From: RUG100 sp963542695
GTDB taxonomy: Bacteria; Bacillota; Clostridia; Peptostreptococcales; Anaerovoracaceae
DNA length: 64,000 bases
Reading direction: 5' to 3'
NCBI GenBank assembly: GCA_963542695.1
Contig: CAUTYX010000008.1
Coordinates: 20,870-84,869 of the forward strand
The notes under the pieces are model-generated. The model saw only the letters and a program-made list of their open reading frames with translations. It made no database searches and was not told the origin of the DNA. Positions 43,405-51,095 of the stretch are shown piece by piece. How positions within the stretch are numbered: position 1 is the first letter of the stretch; each line of letters starts with the position of its first letter. Position numbers and translations under genes: made by a program.

Positions 43405-44168
43405 ATTTTTATCCTCCATTCCTTCATTCCTTCTATCTTATCGTGGTCAGTCAAATCATACCCTAACGGCGTCACCGTGGCATATTTATCCTGATCAGCA
43501 ATAACGTCAATATCATGATTGTGGCTGTCATACACTACCGGCGTACTCTTGTAGCTGTATTCCACATATCCTTCCTGAGCTTCTTGTGGCATAATGCCTT
43601 CTACATAGTCTCGTTTGCCTAATCTTGCCACGCGAACACCGGTGAGTTCCTCTGCCGGAAGATCCGGTGTATTGATATTGACAATCATAGGTCCTGCGGT
43701 CTCTCCCCTCATGTTTTCTACCACCTGGCAAGCCAAATCAGCTGCCGTTTCAAAATGGATAGGTTGGCTGCTGTTGACAGAAACTGCCACTGCAGGCAAG
43801 CCGCAAAGAGCGCCTTCTACCGCTGCTGCAACCGTTCCCGAGTATAGGGTATCCGTCCCCAGGTTGCTGCCGTGATTAATACCGGAAAGCACCATATCAA
43901 GACGAACATTCTTTGCCTGAAAATATTTTATACCTAGCTTTACACAATCTGTCGGTGTTCCCTCCACAGACAATGCCTGTTCCGCTTTATCATAGGAAAT
44001 CTCCCGGAGCGTAATAGGTCGCTGTGTTGTAAGGGAGTGGCTGGCACCGCTCATTTGGCTAGCTGGAGCCGACAAGTATACACGATGTCCTTTTTTTACA
44101 AGAGCTGCACAGAGACAGCGGATGCCCTCTGCTCGGACTCCATCATCATTGGAAACCAATATATTCAT
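43401..44168 (-). CDS. surE: 5'/3'-nucleotidase SurE
   Basis: The 255-residue metal-dependent nucleotidase starts with MNILVSNDDGVRAEGI, holding the acidic metal ligands, and has SGINHGSNLGTDTLYSGTVAAA near 95. It dephosphorylates nucleoside monophosphates. AAAGGGGA precedes the ATG. It overlaps the isochorismatase-family gene at its 3' end. Confidence 0.95.
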   Translation of the reverse strand: MNILVSNDDGVRAEGIRCLCAALVKKGHRVYLSAPASQMSGASHSLTTQRPITLREISYDKAEQALSVEGTPTDCVKLGIKYFQAKNVRLDMVLSGINHGSNLGTDTLYSGTVAAAVEGALCGLPAVAVSVNSSQPIHFETAADLACQVVENMRGETAGPMIVNINTPDLPAEELTGVRVARLGKRDYVEGIMPQEAQEGYVEYSYKSTPVVYDSHNHDIDVIADQDKYATVTPLGYDLTDHDKIEGMKEWRIKI

Positions 44169-44224
44169 TGATGTATTTCCCCTTTATTATAATTGCTGAA
44201 TTTTGTAGTTGCTATATTTTATTT

Positions 44225-44965
44225 TTATAAATCCTTGCAGGCTTCTCCCAGTACAGCACCAAGAGACTCATTGATAACAAGATCAGCCTGTTTGTCATAA
44301 GATGTTGCCCCTTTGTTGATTAGCACCAGGTGTTTTCCTCCAAAGTATCGAATCAACCCTGCTGCCGGATATACCACCAAAGACGTTCCCCCGACAATCA
44401 TCATGTCCGCCTCGGAAATTGCCTTAACCGCCGCCGCCATGACCTCACCGTCCAGTGGTTCCTCGTACAGAACCACGTCCGGCTTTACGATGCCTCCGCA
44501 TTTGGAACAACAAGGAACACTTTTCCGGCAATTCTCATTATCCAAGATATAACCAAGAGAATAGGAAGCGCCACAATCCATACAGTAGTTGCGCAGCACG
44601 GAGCCATGTAACTCGTATACCCTTGTGTTTCCGGCTTTCTGATGCAATCCGTCAATATTCTGGGTAATCACTGCTTTTAGCTTTCCCATTTCTTCCAGTC
44701 CGGCAAGAGCCCTATGTGCCGGTCCCGGCTGGGCATCGGGATAGAGCATGTTCTTTTTATAGTAGTCAAAGAAAGTTTCTGTATTCTCCATAAAAAAGCT
44801 ATGAGAAATCATTTCTTCCGGAGACCGGCCATACTCTTCTTTAGCATGGTACAGTCCGGTTTCCGATCGAAAATCAGGAATCCCACTCTCTGTAGATACC
44901 CCGGCTCCACCAAAAAACACAATGCTATTGCATTCTTTTATCATGTTTTGCAATGCTTCAATCAT
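44225..44965 (-). CDS. Sirtuin NAD-dependent protein deacylase
   Basis: The 246-residue Sir2 protein has FFGGAGVSTESGIPDFRS (NAD site, about 17-34), QNIDGLHQKAG, the catalytic HG in ELHGS, four zinc cysteines (CMDC and CCSKCG) and GGTSLVVYPAAGL. It removes acyl groups from lysines and yields nicotinamide. The start follows AAGGGAG. It lies 56 bp upstream of surE, perhaps in the same transcript; whether the downstream isochorismatase-fold protein acts on nicotinamide would be worth testing. Confidence 0.94.
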   Translation of the reverse strand: MIEALQNMIKECNSIVFFGGAGVSTESGIPDFRSETGLYHAKEEYGRSPEEMISHSFFMENTETFFDYYKKNMLYPDAQPGPAHRALAGLEEMGKLKAVITQNIDGLHQKAGNTRVYELHGSVLRNYCMDCGASYSLGYILDNENCRKSVPCCSKCGGIVKPDVVLYEEPLDGEVMAAAVKAISEADMMIVGGTSLVVYPAAGLIRYFGGKHLVLINKGATSYDKQADLVINESLGAVLGEACKDL

Positions 44966-45050
44966 GGTCTACTCCCTTCTTTCTCCTCTTTCCCTCAATA
45001 TACTTTTTAATTATACCATGGATGCCGGAGGGGAAGAAAGCGAAATGAAA

Positions 45051-45083
45051 AGAACCCTACCGACGACATATCAGCAGGGTTCT
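45051..45083 (-). terminator. Terminator of the ECF S-component gene
   Basis: AGAACCCT (45051-45058) and AGGGTTCT (45076-45083) form an 8-bp stem with a 17-nt loop that can fold further. On the minus strand it ends in GTTCTTTTCATT. It lies about 80 bp beyond the S-component stop. Confidence 0.65.
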
Positions 45084-45162
45084 CATTCTGTTCACACCTT
45101 GTTTTATTAATTGTTTTACCGATTTTTTGTATCGTTTTGTAATTGTGGCGCCTTTAAAAGCT

Positions 45163-45699
45163 TTAGTCCAAATGGTACGCCATCTTGCCGGATACAGACG
45201 TTTTGTATAGAGCCGTTGCCAATATCGTTGCCAGTACCATACCTACCACAAACTGCAGAATGTTCATGGGAATAGATGCTACCGGCAAAAGCCAGTTTCC
45301 ATACATGATACTCTCTGCCACATAATAGCCTGCACACATTACCAATCCGCCCAAAGCCATTCCTACCACTTCCATAACACGAATACCATTTCGAGAAAAT
45401 CCCTTTCGCAACGCAGCTTCAATAAAGAGACCTACAACCGCTGCCATGGCCGCCTTTACCACCAAGGTAATCGGCGTGTAGTAGGCATATCCCCCCAGCA
45501 AATCTGCCAGAGCAGAGCCAAGACCGGTTGCAACAGCTCCCCATTTCCAGCCTAGGATCAGCACTGCCATAAATATCATGCAGTCTCCCAGGTGAATATA
45601 TCCCTCCGTTGCCGGAATCGGCACACGGATAATATATGTCATCAATAACACCAATCCCATCATCATCGCTGTCATGACAATTTGTGTAGTTTTCTTCAT
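45163..45699 (-). CDS. ECF transporter S component (vitamin uptake, possibly B6)
   Basis: The 178-residue protein has about six membrane helices. GYIHLGDCMIFMAVLILGW (about 38-56) and SALADLLGGYAYYTPITLV (about 66-84) match the substrate-binding subunits of the riboflavin-transporter-like ECF family. I start at the ATG 45697-45699 after GGAGGATG; a longer reading has no support. It diverges from a MocR-type regulator; PdxR-type MocR proteins often control pyridoxine carriers, so vitamin B6 is the most likely substrate, by inference. It needs EcfA/A'/T, encoded at 60398-62876. Confidence 0.85.
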   Translation of the reverse strand: MKKTTQIVMTAMMMGLVLLMTYIIRVPIPATEGYIHLGDCMIFMAVLILGWKWGAVATGLGSALADLLGGYAYYTPITLVVKAAMAAVVGLFIEAALRKGFSRNGIRVMEVVGMALGGLVMCAGYYVAESIMYGNWLLPVASIPMNILQFVVGMVLATILATALYKTSVSGKMAYHLD

Positions 45700-45726
45700 T
45701 CTCTCATCCTCCATTTTTCTATGGTA

Positions 45727-45799
45727 TTTATCATACGTAAATAGTGTTATGATGTATATACACAATTTCATTTGTTTTTTAATATACACTTTGTCATAC
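45727..45799. promoter_or_regulatory. Candidate MocR operator repeats in the divergent promoter region
   Basis: Two 16-bp direct repeats, ATATACACAATTTCAT (45756-45771) and ATATACACTTTGTCAT (45782-45797), match at 13 of 16 positions and are 26 bp apart. A further pair, TTTATCATAC (45727-45736) and TTTGTCATAC (45790-45799), differs at one base. MocR proteins are known to bind direct repeats. Lying between the two divergent start codons, they could control both genes. Confidence 0.6.
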
Positions 45800-45823
45800 C
45801 GTTGTAACCTAGGAGAGTATACT

Positions 45824-47221
45824 ATGCGAGCAATCATCCCTGTTTTCCAAAGAGATTCCAATGAATCTCTTTACATACAGCTATACAAATACATCAAAGA
45901 AGAAATTTTACATGGCTATGCTGTTCCCGGTGAAAAACTGCCATCCCTTCGAAATCTGTCTTCTTCTTTAGGGATCAGCCTTACCACTACCGAACAAGCT
46001 TACAACCAGCTTTTGGTGGAAGGATATATTTCCAGTCGCCCGCATTCCGGATTTTATGTAAATGACCTGGGGCCTTCTGCCGAAGAACAGCGAAAACTGC
46101 TGCAATCCGACAAGACAACGCCTTCCGGTATTACACGCTCACCATCTAACGACAGCCACTCGCCTTTTCTTTACGATATCTCTTCCTTTGATTTCGTCAA
46201 GTGGAAAAAATGCATGAATCAAATTATTAACAACTCTCCGGAAAGACTGCTATCGGAAGGGAGTCCGGCCGGAGAAGAAGATCTTCGAAAGGAAATTGCT
46301 CAGTACGTATTTCAGTCTCGCGGTGTATCTTGCGATCCCGGTCAAATAGTTACGGCAGCCGGCACCCAGCAGGTGATATCCCTGTTAAGCAATGTATTAA
46401 AGGCCATTAACATATCCACCGTTGCCTGCGAAGATCCGGGATATTTACCGGTTCGAACAGTATTTCAAAATAAAGGCGTTACCGTCATTCCCATTCCCGT
46501 CGGAGGTCAAGGTATCGAAATAGACAAGCTGCCGACCAATATTGGCTGTGCCGCTTATGTCAGTCCGTCAAACCAGTTTCCCACCGGTGCTGTTATTCCT
46601 GTCGGGCGTCGCTACCAGCTGCTGGAATGGGCCGAGGAAAACAATAGTTATATTATCGAAGACGATTATGATAGCGAGTTGCGATATTTTGGCAGGCCCA
46701 TTCCGGCTCTCCAAAGTTTAGATCATAATCACCGGGTAATTTATCTAGGCTCTTTTTCTTCCACGGTTTTTACTGCCATCCGCATTAGTTACGTTATCTT
46801 GCCTCCATCTTTATCCAAAGTCTTCGAAGAAATCAACGGCAACTACTCCCAGACCTGCTCCAAAATGGAGCAGCTGACACTGGCTTTATTTATGAAGGAA
46901 GGCCATTATCAGCGGGGGATTCGAAAAATGCGCCGTCTATATACAAGAAAACTCCAACAGACCATAGACAGCTTTCGGAACTGTTCTTTTGTAAACGTTG
47001 GAAAGGCGGCTTCCGGACTCAATGTATTACTCCACGTCAGCAGTAAAAAGTCATCGAATGCCCTATGTAAAGAAGCTGCAACCCTAGGACTGCGGATACA
47101 GCCAACCACCATGTACAGCCACATCGCCGGCACCCACCCGCTGATTTTCTATTACAATCAAGTCCCTTTGAAGGATCTCCCTCGCAAAATAGCTCAACTG
47201 CTGGAAGCATGGGAAAGCTAG
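45824..47221 (+). CDS. MocR/PdxR-type regulator (GntR HTH + aminotransferase-like domain)
   Basis: The 465-residue fusion has an N-terminal GntR winged helix (about 10-80; SLYIQLYKYIKEEI, LPSLRNLSSSLG) and a fold-type I aminotransferase domain (about 115-460). The EDDYDSELRY block that holds the PLP pyridine nitrogen is kept, but the usual lysine of the GSFSK motif is Ser313 (YLGSFSSTVF). So a covalent internal aldimine with PLP is not possible there. I start at the ATG 45824 after AGGAGAG; the 50-residue longer reading has no ribosome binding site. It probably controls the divergent S-component gene and itself. Confidence 0.9.
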   Translation: MRAIIPVFQRDSNESLYIQLYKYIKEEILHGYAVPGEKLPSLRNLSSSLGISLTTTEQAYNQLLVEGYISSRPHSGFYVNDLGPSAEEQRKLLQSDKTTPSGITRSPSNDSHSPFLYDISSFDFVKWKKCMNQIINNSPERLLSEGSPAGEEDLRKEIAQYVFQSRGVSCDPGQIVTAAGTQQVISLLSNVLKAINISTVACEDPGYLPVRTVFQNKGVTVIPIPVGGQGIEIDKLPTNIGCAAYVSPSNQFPTGAVIPVGRRYQLLEWAEENNSYIIEDDYDSELRYFGRPIPALQSLDHNHRVIYLGSFSSTVFTAIRISYVILPPSLSKVFEEINGNYSQTCSKMEQLTLALFMKEGHYQRGIRKMRRLYTRKLQQTIDSFRNCSFVNVGKAASGLNVLLHVSSKKSSNALCKEAATLGLRIQPTTMYSHIAGTHPLIFYYNQVPLKDLPRKIAQLLEAWES

Positions 47222-47257
47222 AAGCTTTCTTGTATCGGTTGTTTCTCTAAAATATGG

Positions 47258-47263
47258 TATACT
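47258..47263 (+). promoter_or_regulatory. Extended -10 six bases before the ecsC-like gene
   Basis: TATACT (47258-47263), with TG one base before it (extended -10), ends six bases before the ATG at 47270. No Shine-Dalgarno sequence lies between. No clear -35 is seen, which fits an extended -10 promoter. Confidence 0.55.
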
Positions 47264-47269
47264 TTCACT

Positions 47270-48091
47270 ATGGGATACTCAAAAAAAGAACAAAAAATAT
47301 TGCTGCGGGAATATATTAGCCTGGAGCGTCATGAAAAAAAGTTTTTTAATCGCGGAGCCAATAAAGGTCCCGGTCTAACCGATAGAATTCGAGGGAAAAT
47401 ACCAAAAAAAGCAATGGATTCCCTGGAGGCTGCTTTTGAAAAAGGGTTTGTTTTTCTTTTCGAGAAGGGAACGCCGTTGCTGGAAAAGGTCAGTGGTGTA
47501 GAAAAGGCAAAGGCTGCTTCGGCAGAGTACCGCCATTCTTTAGAGTTAATGGTTCATCCTGATACCCTTCGGGCTCTTGATAAAACAGCCGGTGGCAAAA
47601 CCAATGTCACCAAAAGCATATCTATTATTGAGGGAGCCGGTCTTGGAATCTTTGGTATTGGCTTGCCGGATATCCCTGTCTTTCTTACTATGTTGTTAAA
47701 AACAGCCTATGAAATTGGTGCCAGCTATGGGTTTGATTTTCGCTTAGATGAAGAAAGACCCTATACCTTGGCTTTGCTAAAAGTTGCTTTTTCGCAAGGT
47801 GAAGAACGAAAAAAGTTCAGCAAAGAATGCGATGAATTAGGAAAACTAATTGATGATGACCTGCTGAGCAACACCACCATTAACCATGAAGATTTGCAGG
47901 ACGTTTCAAAAGTATTGGCTACGGATATGCTGGTGGCAAAGTTCATCCAAGGAACCACATTTTTAGGCGTTGTCGGAGGGGCCATCAATTATCGACTGGC
48001 GGGGAAAATTGCCACGGTAGCCAAGTACAAGTATAAAAAAAGATTCCTTTATCGCTTGATGCAGCAAAAGGAATCTTTAGATGACCAATAA
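47270..48091 (+). CDS. EcsC-family protein
   Basis: The 273-residue protein matches the EcsC family in size and in the conserved central part: IEGAGLGIFGIGLPDIPVFLTMLLKTAYEIG (central hydrophobic-amphipathic segment near 125-155, here quoted in part as GLGIFGIGLPDIPVF) and DMLVAKFIQG near 225. EcsC accompanies the EcsAB ABC transporter in Bacillus; here no ecsA or ecsB is near. Function is unknown, probably membrane-associated. There is no ribosome binding site; the mRNA may be leaderless. It is convergent with the serine acetyltransferase gene with one base between stops. Confidence 0.85.
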   Translation: MGYSKKEQKILLREYISLERHEKKFFNRGANKGPGLTDRIRGKIPKKAMDSLEAAFEKGFVFLFEKGTPLLEKVSGVEKAKAASAEYRHSLELMVHPDTLRALDKTAGGKTNVTKSISIIEGAGLGIFGIGLPDIPVFLTMLLKTAYEIGASYGFDFRLDEERPYTLALLKVAFSQGEERKKFSKECDELGKLIDDDLLSNTTINHEDLQDVSKVLATDMLVAKFIQGTTFLGVVGGAINYRLAGKIATVAKYKYKKRFLYRLMQQKESLDDQ

Positions 48092-48092
48092 T

Positions 48093-49001
48093 CTACTGTT
48101 CTTCGATATCTAATCGTAGTTCTTGGTTTTCGATGCTTATTTTCGTATACGGAGCCACAGACTTTGTCACAAAGGCATTACTGCCTACTACGGAATGATG
48201 CCCGATAACGGTTCTTCCTCCTAATATGGATGCCCCGGAATAAATAGTCACGTAATCCTCAATAGTGGGATGGCGTCTCGTTCCATGAAGATCATGACCA
48301 CCCTTTAGAGACAGGGCTCCAATGGTTACGCCCTGGTAAATCTTAACATGATCCCCAATAATAGCCGTTGAGCCTACCACGATTCCCGTTCCATGATCCA
48401 TAAAGAAATAGTTTCCAATAGTGGCATGGGGATGAATATCAATGCCCGTAACGCTATGGGCATATTCTGTCATCATTCGTGGGATTAAAGGCACTTTCAG
48501 CATCTGTAACTCGTGAGCAATACGATATACGGTACTGGCCTGCAGTCCGGGATAGCTTAGGACGATTTCCTCTTTATTAAAGGCAGCCGGATCTCCATCG
48601 TAGGTAGCCTGGATATCCGTTTCAATGGAGGCACGCATTGCCGGAATCCGGTGAAAAAAAGCAATACAAATATTCCAAGCATCCTCTTCCAGTTTCTCGC
48701 CGGAAACAGTATCATATTTACCCTTATAAGCCAACGCAATAGTCACCTGCTTGGACAAATGGTACAAAATATCCTCCAGCTGTACTGTCAGCTTGCTGTA
48801 GGAATTGTAGAACTTGAATCCTGTGTCTTTGTAGTAGCCGGGAAATAGCACTCGCATCATATTCTTGACGATGTCCACCACTTCATTGCGATCCGGTTGC
48901 TTGAAAATATCCATTTTGTCAATGTCACGATCTTGTCCGTAATCATCCAGCACCAACTGCACAATGCATTCCACATCTTTTTTCTTCTTCTGTTCGTCCA
49001 T
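48093..49001 (-). CDS. Serine O-acetyltransferase (CysE/EpsC type)
   Basis: The 302-residue protein has an N-terminal helical part (about 1-180) and a left-handed beta-helix with hexapeptide repeats (about 190-285): DHGTGIVVGSTAIIGDHV, YQGVTIGALSLKGG and HPTIEDYV. These give O-acetylserine, the precursor of cysteine. No cysK is next to it. It precedes by 12 bp the asnS stop on the same strand, so it is probably second in an asnS transcript. The C-terminus lacks the final Ile used for cysteine-synthase complex formation. Confidence 0.88.
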   Translation of the reverse strand: MDEQKKKKDVECIVQLVLDDYGQDRDIDKMDIFKQPDRNEVVDIVKNMMRVLFPGYYKDTGFKFYNSYSKLTVQLEDILYHLSKQVTIALAYKGKYDTVSGEKLEEDAWNICIAFFHRIPAMRASIETDIQATYDGDPAAFNKEEIVLSYPGLQASTVYRIAHELQMLKVPLIPRMMTEYAHSVTGIDIHPHATIGNYFFMDHGTGIVVGSTAIIGDHVKIYQGVTIGALSLKGGHDLHGTRRHPTIEDYVTIYSGASILGGRTVIGHHSVVGSNAFVTKSVAPYTKISIENQELRLDIEEQ

Positions 49002-49013
49002 ATCCCTTACCTT

Positions 49014-50405
49014 TTAGAAATCTGCTGTCTTTGGAGTTCTTGGGAACGGTAGTACATCACGGATGTTAGACATGCCGGTTACATACATTATCATTCTCTC
49101 AAAGCCAAGACCATAGCCGGAATGTTCTACGCCGCCATATTTCCGCAGATCCATATACCACCAGTAATCTTCCTGGTCAAGCCCCATTTCCTTCATTCTC
49201 TCTGTCAATACATCCAGTCTTTCTTCTCTCTGGCTGCCACCGATGATTTCACCGATGCCCGGCACCAACAAATCGCATGCAGCAACGGTTTTCCCATCAT
49301 CATTGAGACGCATATAGAAGGCCTTAATATCCTTTGGATAATCGGTTACAAAGACAGGTCTCTTGTAGACTTCTTCTGTCAAATACCGTTCGTGCTCTGT
49401 TTGCAAGTCCATCCCCCAAGATACCGGGTATACAAATTCTTTATCCGCCTTGGAAAGAATTTCAACGGCCTTGGTATAGGTAACACGGGCAAAATCAGAG
49501 TCTACAATGTGATGAAGCCGATCCAGCACACCTTTATCAATGAATTTGTTGAAGAATTCCATCTCCTCCGGCGCCTTTTCCAGTACATACCTAATAATGT
49601 ACTTGATCATATCTTCTGCAACCTGCATATTTCCTGCCAGATCCGTAAAGGCCATTTCCGGCTCAATCATCCAAAATTCACTGGCATGACGCTGTGTATT
49701 GGAGTTTTCTGCACGGAATGTCGGACCAAAAGTATATACTTTGCGGAAAGCCAATGCAAAGATTTCCGCTTCCAACTGACCGCTAACAGTCAAGCTGGTT
49801 TCTTTTCCAAAAAAGTCCTGACTGTAATCTATTTTTCCCTCTTCCTTTGGTAAATCCTCCATGTCCAAGGTGGTAACCCGGAACATTTCACCGGCTCCCT
49901 CTGCATCGGACTGGGTAATAATAGGAGTATGCACATAAACAAAGTCATTTTCCTGGAAGAAACAATGAATAGCATGGGCGATTAAGGAACGTACTCTAAA
50001 CACGGCAGCAAAGGTGTTGCTACGAGGACGTAAATGCGCAATTTCCCGCAGATATTCAAAACTGTGACGCTTTTTCTGTAGAGGATAGTCTGCCGCAGAA
50101 TCCGCTTCAATAGAAACAGATGTCGCCTTGATTTCAAAAGGCTGCTTGGCATCCGGTGTCAAAGCCAGTGTTCCCTTTACCTCTAAGGCCGCCGAAATAG
50201 GCGCTTTGGAAATTTCCTTAAAGTTATCCAGCCTGTCTGCTTCGTAAACAACCTGAATAGATTTAAAGAAGGTTCCGTCATTAAGCTCTACAAACCCAAA
50301 TTTATTTGATCCTCTATTGGTTCTAACCCATCCCTTTACTTGAATTTCCTTGTCTGCAAATTCTTCCGGATGACGAAAGATTTCTCGTACCGTTACATCT
50401 GCCAT
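49014..50405 (-). CDS. asnS: Asparaginyl-tRNA synthetase
   Basis: The 463-residue class IIb enzyme has an OB-fold anticodon domain (about 15-110) starting VTVREIFRHPEEF, motif 2 with FRAENSNTQRHASEFWMIE and motif 3 GYGLGFERMIMYVTG near the C-terminus. The C-terminus ends in DVLPFPRTPKTADF, as usual. AAAGGAAA precedes the ATG. No T-box leader is visible, but three 11-bp repeats sit in the promoter region. Confidence 0.97.
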   Translation of the reverse strand: MADVTVREIFRHPEEFADKEIQVKGWVRTNRGSNKFGFVELNDGTFFKSIQVVYEADRLDNFKEISKAPISAALEVKGTLALTPDAKQPFEIKATSVSIEADSAADYPLQKKRHSFEYLREIAHLRPRSNTFAAVFRVRSLIAHAIHCFFQENDFVYVHTPIITQSDAEGAGEMFRVTTLDMEDLPKEEGKIDYSQDFFGKETSLTVSGQLEAEIFALAFRKVYTFGPTFRAENSNTQRHASEFWMIEPEMAFTDLAGNMQVAEDMIKYIIRYVLEKAPEEMEFFNKFIDKGVLDRLHHIVDSDFARVTYTKAVEILSKADKEFVYPVSWGMDLQTEHERYLTEEVYKRPVFVTDYPKDIKAFYMRLNDDGKTVAACDLLVPGIGEIIGGSQREERLDVLTERMKEMGLDQEDYWWYMDLRKYGGVEHSGYGLGFERMIMYVTGMSNIRDVLPFPRTPKTADF

Positions 50406-50450
50406 GTATTTATTTCCTTTCCGTTACTATATAGCCTTTTTATTTGTATT

Positions 50451-50488
50451 CCATGTGTTTACAACGTGTTTGCAACATGTTGATTATA
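50451..50488 (-). repeat. Three tandem 11-bp repeats at the asnS promoter
   Basis: On the plus strand CCATGTGTTTA (50451-50461), CAACGTGTTTG (50462-50472) and CAACATGTTGA (50473-50483) follow directly on one another, about one helical turn each. On the minus strand a TATAAT (50483-50488) abuts them, so they cover the start site and early leader. They may be protein sites or RNA sequence; I do not recognise the consensus CAAYGTGTTTR. Confidence 0.5.
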
Positions 50489-50540
50489 CATTATTTCCAT
50501 TTGGATTTCCACTTTGCCCTCATTGGGCCAAGCCGCAATC

Positions 50541-51095
50541 TTATTGATTACGAAATCGCGGTGCCTGCTTTCGTATCCATCCTCCAAAGCTTTCGGCATC
50601 ACCCTTAGCAAAGCTATTTTTTGGCAACAACAAGCCGGAAAACCGACCGAACATTATGTAATATGCCGAATCACTCATGAAGATAGCTGTTACATCTGCC
50701 AGCTGGTATGCCCTGTGGGACTGCCCTTCTATCACCTCGATGTATTCCCCAAAATAAATATTGGTTTCCGGCACCATGCCGCCGTTGGCATTTCTGGCGT
50801 TTTTTAGAGCCATTTGTCCCATAAGCCTATGATATACCATCATGAGAATGCCTATGGCAAGAATTACCACATCCATCACAATCACTAAAATCATCATGCC
50901 ATGACGTAGCCGCAAGGTAACCGCTCCGGTTGCTGCTGCTATGACAATACCCAGCAACACAACTCCCAACAGCAAGATTATGGAACCTCGCAGTTTATAA
51001 CCCCGGCACACTGTATGGCCATAGAAATCGGACAGCAAGCCATGGGTATTTTGATAGACAATTTTATACGCCGGATTTTTCAGTTGTTGCTTCAT
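50541..51095 (-). CDS. Membrane protein with YcxB-like domain
   Basis: The 184-residue protein has two membrane helices (about 38-58 and 68-90) followed by a soluble C-terminal domain (about 110-184) with IEVIEGQSHRAYQLADVTAIF and the YYIMF GR strand, which resembles the YcxB-like/PH-type domain of uncharacterised Firmicutes proteins. Function is unknown. AGGGGA precedes the ATG; its start overlaps the end of the peptidase gene by 32 bp, so both are co-transcribed. Confidence 0.7.
   Translation of the reverse strand: MKQQLKNPAYKIVYQNTHGLLSDFYGHTVCRGYKLRGSIILLLGVVLLGIVIAAATGAVTLRLRHGMMILVIVMDVVILAIGILMMVYHRLMGQMALKNARNANGGMVPETNIYFGEYIEVIEGQSHRAYQLADVTAIFMSDSAYYIMFGRFSGLLLPKNSFAKGDAESFGGWIRKQAPRFRNQ

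Noticed and set aside
49122..49853. A 243-codon plus-strand frame inside asnS
   Set aside because: Antisense to a conserved synthetase, without a start signal.
50406..50540. T-box leader before asnS
   Set aside because: No AGGGTGGNACCGCG box and too little room; the same holds before glnS (39487-39609).
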